Assembly: GCA_003427395.1 (NCBI GenBank)
Contig: BFEA01000009.1
Location: 6,995,329-7,059,328 of the forward strand
DNA length: 64,000 nt
Source of the DNA: Chara braunii
Taxonomy: Eukaryota > Streptophyta > Charophyceae > Charales > Characeae
Reading direction: 5' to 3'
Shown here: positions 59,164-64,000 of the stretch, one piece after another
Layout: each line of letters starts with the position of its first letter
Position numbering within the stretch: position 1 is the stretch's first letter
Translations under genes and position numbers: made by a program
The notes under the pieces: model-generated
What the model saw: the letters and a program-made list of their open reading frames with translations, nothing else
Database searches by the model: none
Told to the model about the DNA's origin: nothing

Positions 59164-59640
59164 TCACGGAAAGATAAGCGAAGAAACGTCAAAACCGGTA
59201 AAAGTCAAGTGCAACGTACGTCAGCTGAGAGAGAGAGGTAGGAGGGAGGAAGAAAGGAAGAGAACTAAACACAAGGAGTCCATGAAAAGCCCGAACGCAA
59301 CCTTCATTAAAGATAAACATGAAAGAACATAGCGATTTCTCTTTTTGGCGTTGACCCGACCGGTTTCACGTGGCCGCCAAACCGCACTCATCAGGGGTTT
59401 TAGAAGTCTGTCGAATCTGTTCGCAGACCTCCTTATTTTTCAGTTCAGTCGGAAACGCCTAGTCTAGAAAAGCCTGTTGGTTCAAGAAGTCTGTTCTAGA
59501 AGGCTAGAGTCCGTATTATCTAGGAGCCTACAAAACGACAAAAAAGAACAAACAGGAACCCTTGAAAAGGACTAAAAAAACTCCTACCGTAATGTATCTA
59601 GCCAATACGTCCGTGACAATTGTACCAATATCGAAAAAGG
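59155..59640 (-). repeat. Penelope-like element, upstream direct repeat (pLTR)
   Basis: Partner of 53,959-54,436. Lies just upstream (minus-strand sense) of the zinc-knuckle frame. It has a ~20-base extension relative to its partner near 59,595, where TGTATCTAG is inserted. Confidence 0.8.
59353..59398 (-). ncRNA. Hammerhead-ribozyme-like core, copy 2
   Basis: On the minus strand: CTGATGAG (59,387-59,394), stem II GUG/CGU (wobble-tolerant form of the GCG/CGC in copy 1) plus GG/CC, GAAAC, then CC/GG stem III and GTC (59,353-59,355) at the expected cleavage triplet. It has a better stem III than copy 1. Stem I pairing is weak in the immediate flanks, so an activity claim would need folding. 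Confidence 0.65.
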
Positions 59641-59769
59641 AAAGACCCGCCTATGAAATACTTCTTCTGAAACCTTCCGAGGTCCAAACAAACGAACCTG
59701 GCTTCGAACCCCGCAGTATGGCCTATCGGCAGTCGCATCAGGACTTGATGTTCAGATTGATTCAAAATG

Positions 59770-60306
59770 TTGGCACGAGTCTATGGCAGTGACAGCCTCA
59801 GCGTCCTGGATTCTCACAAGAGGTATGAATATTACTGAGACCTGCTCGCGCTGTAGGTGGGGATGGGAAACAACAACTCATCTATGGCTCTACTGCCCGA
59901 TGGCCATTAAAGTCTGGGAATGGTGGATATCACAGTGGAGGGAATTCACGGGGAACAAATTTTCGTGGACTCAAGAGTGGTCGCTTGTTGGACTGTGTGC
60001 AAAAGATCAGGTGTTGACAAAGGGCTGGGGATACGTCCTGGTCTGCAGAGGGTCCATTTTAGAGACCATATGGAAAGCAAGAAACACAATGGTTTTCAAA
60101 CAGGAGACTATTTCCATTCACAACCAGAGTGCACAAATCAAGAGCTTGATCAGAAGATCAATCAGGGTCGACTGGCAGAACAGGGGGAGGACAGGACCTG
60201 GTTCAATCAGACTTGGGCAAATGAAGGTGCCCTGGCGCAGGTCTCACCAGAAGGGAAACTCAGTATAGCACGGTGGATTCAATCCAAGGACAAAGAGCCT
60301 GTGTAA
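59770..60306 (+). pseudogene. LINE ORF2 C-terminal fragment with zf-RVT knuckle
   Basis: 'CSRCRWGWETTTHLWLYC' gives C-x2-C...H-x4-C of the zf-RVT domain (about 59,840-59,895), followed by 'PMAIKVWEWWISQW' and 'ETIWKARNTMVFKQ', the standard tail of plant LINE ORF2. The frame is open to 60,268. The upstream part of the LINE is absent and the fragment begins about 130 bases from the pLTR, in the opposite orientation to the Penelope-like element. Either element could have inserted next to the other. Confidence 0.8.
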
Positions 60307-60765
60307 AGGCGGCAGTGTAGGCCTAGGAGAAGCAAGTGTTTTTTTCGTGTAGCCCCCGAGTTAGGGGACAGCGTTGGACCGTAGGCTTGGAAGCAAATAA
60401 GTAATGCTTTTCTTAGCACCGTGTTCGCGCACGAACATGTTCGCACGAACGCGAACAAGTGTCCAAAACCCTCCGAACGCGAACATTAAAAAAAAAAAAA
60501 AAAGTTCTCAGAAAAATCTGAAAAAACCATACGTTATGTAAAGTTTTCTATAATGATTTAAGGGTAAGTAGGATTGTCGAATATTGGTTCTTTTAACACA
60601 GACTGTGTAATTGGCAGATAACTTTCCTAGTTTGGTGGTTAAAACTCAGTACTTAGGATAGTCTTGGTTGTTAACAGTACCAACGGCTGGGCTAATTCAG
60701 TAGACATGAGATGTCGGACTGGATCTTTCAGACTAAGCTAAACCGGCTGATGCTGGCGGGATAAC
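60307..60765. other. Spacer, no gene
   Basis: Contains a GCGAACA-rich patch (60,428-60,487) with short inverted copies of GTTCGCG, a 16-base A run and AT-rich DNA. Confidence 0.5.
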
Positions 60766-60872
60766 TCCGGGGGCTAGGTCCCACTTGCACGAATTAAGAG
60801 ATACTGACCCTAGATAGCAAAGATCAACGGCCCAAATCTCCTAATTTGCGCAAGTGGGACCTTGCCCCGGGT
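60766..60872. mobile_element. Foldback MITE, family G, ~107 bp
   Basis: Ends CCGGGGGCTAGGTCCCACTT and CAAGTGGGACCTTGCCCCGG are inverted copies. The interior is short and AT-balanced. Confidence 0.8.
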
Positions 60873-61024
60873 TGAATTGTGAGGTCCCCGGCCTCGGCTC
60901 AGACGGTTGGTTTTGAAATAAAAAGGGAATTCCTGAAAAAAAAAAAAAAAAAAGTTGGCGGGAGTGGGAGTAGGCCCGCACTTCCACCGACTCGCGATGT
61001 CCCGGGGGTAGCAAAGAGGATTCG

Positions 61025-61131
61025 CTCCTGAATCTGGATGTCCTTTAAGAAGAGATGCAGAAACTCGGTTCCATCTCGATTTTCTTCATCATGTTGCACC
61101 ACTCCACAGACACGTCTAGATTCAGGCGTTA
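61025..61131. repeat. Hairpin repeat family H, copy 3
   Basis: Left arm CTCCTGAATCTGGATGTCC pairs with right arm CACGTCTAGATTCAGGCG. The loop contains AGAGATGCAGAAA and GCACCACTCCACAGACAC, as in the other copies. Confidence 0.7.
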
Positions 61132-61274
61132 AGTCTAATTCTCTTTGCTAGTGGAACTTTGTCGTTTTGTTCTTCATTCCTGACCGCCGATGGGGCGGGA
61201 ATACACAGATCCATCGCCAGAAATGAAGAACACCATCTAGCGTCTAGCCGGACTTGGGCCCCGGACTTGGGCCC

Positions 61275-61449
61275 CGGGGCCAAGTCCCACTAGCAGCGTT
61301 GAGGTAGAGCTACCTCAACGCCTGAATCTGGATGCTTTTTCGGAGACGTGCAGAAATGGTGTTGAGTTTCCTGAACTGCAACCCTCCACAAACACTCCAC
61401 ATTCAGGCGTTGAGGTAGCTTAACGCTGTTGGTGGGACTTTGCCGCCGG
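61275..61449. mobile_element. Foldback MITE, family G, carrying hairpin H copy 4
   Basis: Left end GGGGCCAAGTCCCACTAGCA, then GCGTTGAGGTAG inverted immediately (12-bp arms, 2-base loop), then CGCCTGAATCTGGATG. The right end repeats this in reverse: CATTCAGGCGTTGAGG, TAACGCTGTTGGTGGGAC. About 50-bp nested arms. The core is hairpin H (GTGCAGAAA and CCTCCACAAACACTCCAC). Confidence 0.85.
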
Positions 61450-61494
61450 TCCGTTTCTCCTGTCGTATGTGTCGTTGGTGTTTCGTCGAGCATT

Positions 61495-62098
61495 CCCCCG
61501 GGGCCATGTCCCACTTGCACCGTTGAGTTGAGTAGCTCAACGGTGCGACACGGTTTTCGTGATTAAAAAACTATTTTCTCGCATTTTTTGTCAATTCCAT
61601 AAAGACCTTTTCGACAATTTTTTGTACTCTGTGAATATATTGAAAAATAAAAGAAGTAAAGGCGAAATCGTTATCATTACTCCCTGTGCCCGAATCTGTG
61701 AAGAACCTCATGCGCTGTGCTTACGGAGTGTAGTCTGACNCTACNCGCCGATCANNGCGCCTGGCACGACGGCAATCATGAACCTGTGTCCGATAATTTT
61801 TCGTTTTCGGGGGAAATCTATCCGAGCAGCCACCGTTGAACTACCTACCCCGTTTTTGAAAAGGCAGCTAGTTCAACGGAAGTGGGCCAGGGTAGGGGGC
61901 GTTCTAATCGGGGGCGGCCATATTTTCCCCTTCGTTTAGACCCAAAAAAAACCCCGAAAGTCGATTATCATTTCACAAATAAATTCAACCGCCCGATGCC
62001 CCGCTCCTCGTGTGATCGTGTGAGTCGCCCCAGGTCACACGTAATAGAATACTCAACGTTGAGCTAGCTCAACGGTGCAAGTGGGACATGGCCCCCGC
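61495..62098. mobile_element. Foldback MITE, family G, ~600 bp
   Basis: Left end CCCCGGGGCCATGTCCCACT with TGCACCGTTGAG. Right end CTCAACGGTGCAAGTGGGAC followed by ATGGCCCC is its inverse. The arms are about 40 bp. The interior has no coding signal and contains scattered N (61,740-61,756). Confidence 0.85.
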
Positions 62099-62107
62099 CC
62101 CCGCCTT

Positions 62108-62180
62108 TTGGCTTTTTTTTTTTGTTTTTTTTGTTTTTTTTTGTTTTTTTTTGTTTTTTTTTGTTTTTGTTTTTTTTTCC
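62108..62180. repeat. (T8-9 G)n tract
   Basis: Poly-T interrupted regularly by single G, about seven times. Confidence 0.9.
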
Positions 62181-62244
62181 CAACTTTTCATTCAAATATA
62201 CTAAGATGGCGGGGGGGCTCACAAACAACCCTACGCAACAGTAT

Positions 62245-62340
62245 TCCCCCGAATACAACGCACGGTCATTATAGTTGAATTTGGGTTATCTTTCAGTCTA
62301 AATATACAGCTATAATGCCCGTACGTTATATTCGGGGGAA
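62245..62340. mobile_element. Short foldback MITE, family M1, copy 2
   Basis: Ends CCCCCGAATACAACGCACGG and, inverted, CCGTACGTTATATTCGGGGG. Inner arms GTCATTATAG/CTATAATG match the copy at 14,293-14,402. Confidence 0.8.
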
Positions 62341-62363
62341 GACGGTAGCCGCGTTGAGTTTCG

Positions 62364-62502
62364 TCAATGGCTACCTACAGCGAGCCCGCCCCCGCCTTTT
62401 CGATATGCCCACATCAAAAAGACAATCTCTCTCTCTCTCTCTCNTCAATGGCTACCTACAGCGAGCCCGCCCCCGCCTTTTCGATATGCCCACATCAAAA
62501 AG

Positions 62503-62524
<22 letters not shown>
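62364..62524. repeat. Exact 80-base duplication across a single N
   Basis: CAATGGCTACCTACAGCGAG...AAAAAGACAATCTCTC is present twice, identical, with one N (62,444) between. Likely an assembly join error at the CT tract. Confidence 0.85.
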
Positions 62525-62543
<19 letters not shown>

Positions 62544-62560
62544 CTGTGTGTGTGTCTGTG
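62505..62560. repeat. (CT)n(GT)n microsatellite
   Basis: Pure CT followed by TGTCTGTG repeats. Confidence 0.95.
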
Positions 62561-62962
62561 CTCCGCCCGGCGCGAAGTCCCACTTGGTCGAATTCTTCGT
62601 TTCTTAACCGTTGGATCGTCGTAATCTACGGTTATACGAAGATGATAAGCAGCTCTTTGCAATTGTTTCGGCCATTTGTTGGTGGTTATAGCTGTATCTG
62701 GACTGAAAGGTAGCCCAAATACTGGTATAATGACCGGGCGTTCTATTTGGGTCATGTCGGGTATCGACTGGTTAGTGAGTACACTGACTGGTTAGTGAGT
62801 ACACTGCGGCGATACCCTTCGTTTTCCAAAGTTCAGATTTTTGTTTTTTTGTTTGTTTTTTTGGGAAAGTTCAGATTTTAACAATCCCGCTCTTTTTCCG
62901 CGGTTCATCAGTTTCACCCGCGTTCGCTATCTTTTTCCCTCTTGCCTTGTTGAACAGCAGGC

Positions 62963-63055
62963 GTTTTCCAGTGGTGTGTGGGGGCGGGATGTCGTTTTCC
63001 GGTGGTGTGCGGGGGCGGGATGTCGTTTTCCGGTGGTGTGCGGGGGCGGGATGTC
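62963..63055. repeat. Minisatellite, 31-bp unit x3
   Basis: TTTTCCGGTGGTGTGCGGGG plus GCGGGATGTCG starts at 62,963, 62,994 and 63,025. The last two units are identical. Confidence 0.95.
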
Positions 63056-63179
63056 TATGCGTGTGTGTGCGCGCGCGCTTGGTGCCGTTTTCTCACATCT
63101 CTGTTTTTTCGTCAGAAGCTCGCTCGGTGTTAGCTATGCAGCCGCGGCTGTTGCTGCTTAGTAGTTGTTAGGGCGTCGT

Positions 63180-63321
63180 CTTCTTCTCCCTCTTCTTCAT
63201 CATCATCTCCCTCTTCTTCTTCTTCTTCTTCTTCTTCTTCTTTACTTCTTCCCGCTCTCTTCGTTTCATTTTTTGTTTCATTTCTTCTTCTTCTTCTTCT
63301 TCTTCTTCTTCTTCTTCTTCG
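63180..63321. repeat. (CTT)n microsatellite
   Basis: Two CTT tracts separated by about 45 bases of T/C-rich DNA. Confidence 0.95.
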
Positions 63322-63599
63322 TTGTCGTCGGTTCACGACGCGGATGAGAACTCCATCGCCACTGCATCATCATCGCAGCCGTCCGTCGATGTGAAGCTTT
63401 TACGGCGAGAATCTGTTATGAACATTGGTTCGTGGTTTGGAGTTGCGCTTGAACGAATTGATCGATCTATTCCCTTCCCCCAACATCCCCGGCTCCGTCC
63501 CCCTCCCCTCCGCCACCCTCCCCTTCCGCCCCCCTCCCCTTCCGTTCCCCGCCGCCCCCTTACGAAGAATCGTAGCCATCTGCCGACGTCGGAGACTTT

Positions 63600-63603
<4 letters not shown>

Positions 63604-63682
<79 letters not shown>

Positions 63683-63735
63683 GTGTCTCTCTGTGTGTCT
63701 CTCTGTGTGTCTCTCTGTGTGTCTCTCTGTGTTGC
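63604..63735. repeat. (CT)n followed by TCTCTGTGTG units
   Basis: About 36 pure CT units, then a 12-base unit (TCTCTGTGTGTC) repeated several times. Confidence 0.95.
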
Positions 63736-63841
63736 TATTGACTGGGCAACATGATTGTCGGAGTTGTTGGACTGAGGAAATGGATGGGCTCTATCCCGTC
63801 GGCAGTGGGAGAACAAGATGAAGGCCACAAGCTGGCCTGAT

Positions 63842-63966
63842 CGGTAATAAATCAATCAAATCAGTCAATCAATCAATCAATCAATTAATCAATCAATCGA
63901 TCAATCGATCAATCGATCAATCGATCGATCAATTAATCAATCGATCGATCAATCAATCATTCAGTC
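63842..63966. repeat. (AATC)n with ATCG variants
   Basis: Tetranucleotide array in which AATC alternates with the palindromic ATCGATCA. Confidence 0.92.
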
Positions 63967-64000
63967 AATTGATCGACCACTGATCTATGTATTAATTAAC

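Noticed and set aside
59690-59740. tRNA T-arm (GGTTCGAAGCC on the minus strand)
   Set aside because: The flanks do not form the 5-bp stem and there is no A box at the right distance.

Overview
This is a eukaryotic nuclear window that is rich in repeats and poor in genes. Evidence for that includes long pure (CT)n, (GT)n, (AAC)n and (CTT)n tracts, many poly-A-tailed short repeats, foldback MITEs, a U6 snRNA-derived pseudogene, tRNA-like SINE heads, and decayed LINE, Penelope-like and Harbinger elements. The LINE type (endonuclease, reverse transcriptase and zf-RVT zinc knuckle), the DUF7869-like gene and the gag-like 'CYNCGxxGHxxRxC' plus coiled-coil protein suggest a large-genome streptophyte. 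A charophyte alga such as Chara is my best guess, made from memory of families and not tested. Several N gaps and one exact duplication across a single N show that this is a draft assembly.

Layout. 1-8,000: dispersed and tandem short repeats, with no convincing gene. 8,046-9,413 (-): dead PIF/Harbinger transposase. 9,400-16,300: SINE-like copies, G-box repeats and two foldback elements. 16,299-18,950: U6-derived fragment joined to a hairpin repeat, then a large inverted repeat around a tandem ~200-bp array and a tRNA-like segment. 19,506-21,165 (-): LINE 3' fragment and an Arg-rich gag-like reading frame. 23,720-28,015 (-): long degenerate LINE. 28,286-29,689 (-): unknown reading frame with an acidic tail.

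29,718-37,325 is the strangest part. Dozens of copies of one short dyad (arms close to TTGTCGTGTT / AACACGACAA) lie in three clusters. Two islands between them lack the dyad: one holds a possible spliced gene on the minus strand, the other a duplicated TATA-containing segment. 37,821-43,341 (+): decayed DUF7869-like gene, split by a GC-rich insertion that contains a 732-base gap. 43,300-52,200: mostly unremarkable, apart from a ~75-bp minisatellite at 49,500-50,560. 52,240-53,440: three adjacent foldback elements.

53,959-59,640 (-) is a Penelope-like retroelement with unusual architecture: two ~480-bp direct repeats (pLTRs), each carrying a hammerhead-ribozyme-like core on the coding strand, enclosing a gag-like ORF1, then a GIY-YIG endonuclease upstream of the reverse transcriptase (the permuted Naiad/Chlamys order). 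59,770-60,306 (+) is another LINE 3' end. 60,766-62,340 is a cluster of foldback MITEs with shared ends, and the window closes in microsatellites.

No intact host gene can be asserted. Almost every coding signal is a broken mobile element. There is no rRNA, no complete canonical tRNA, no operon and no CRISPR array.
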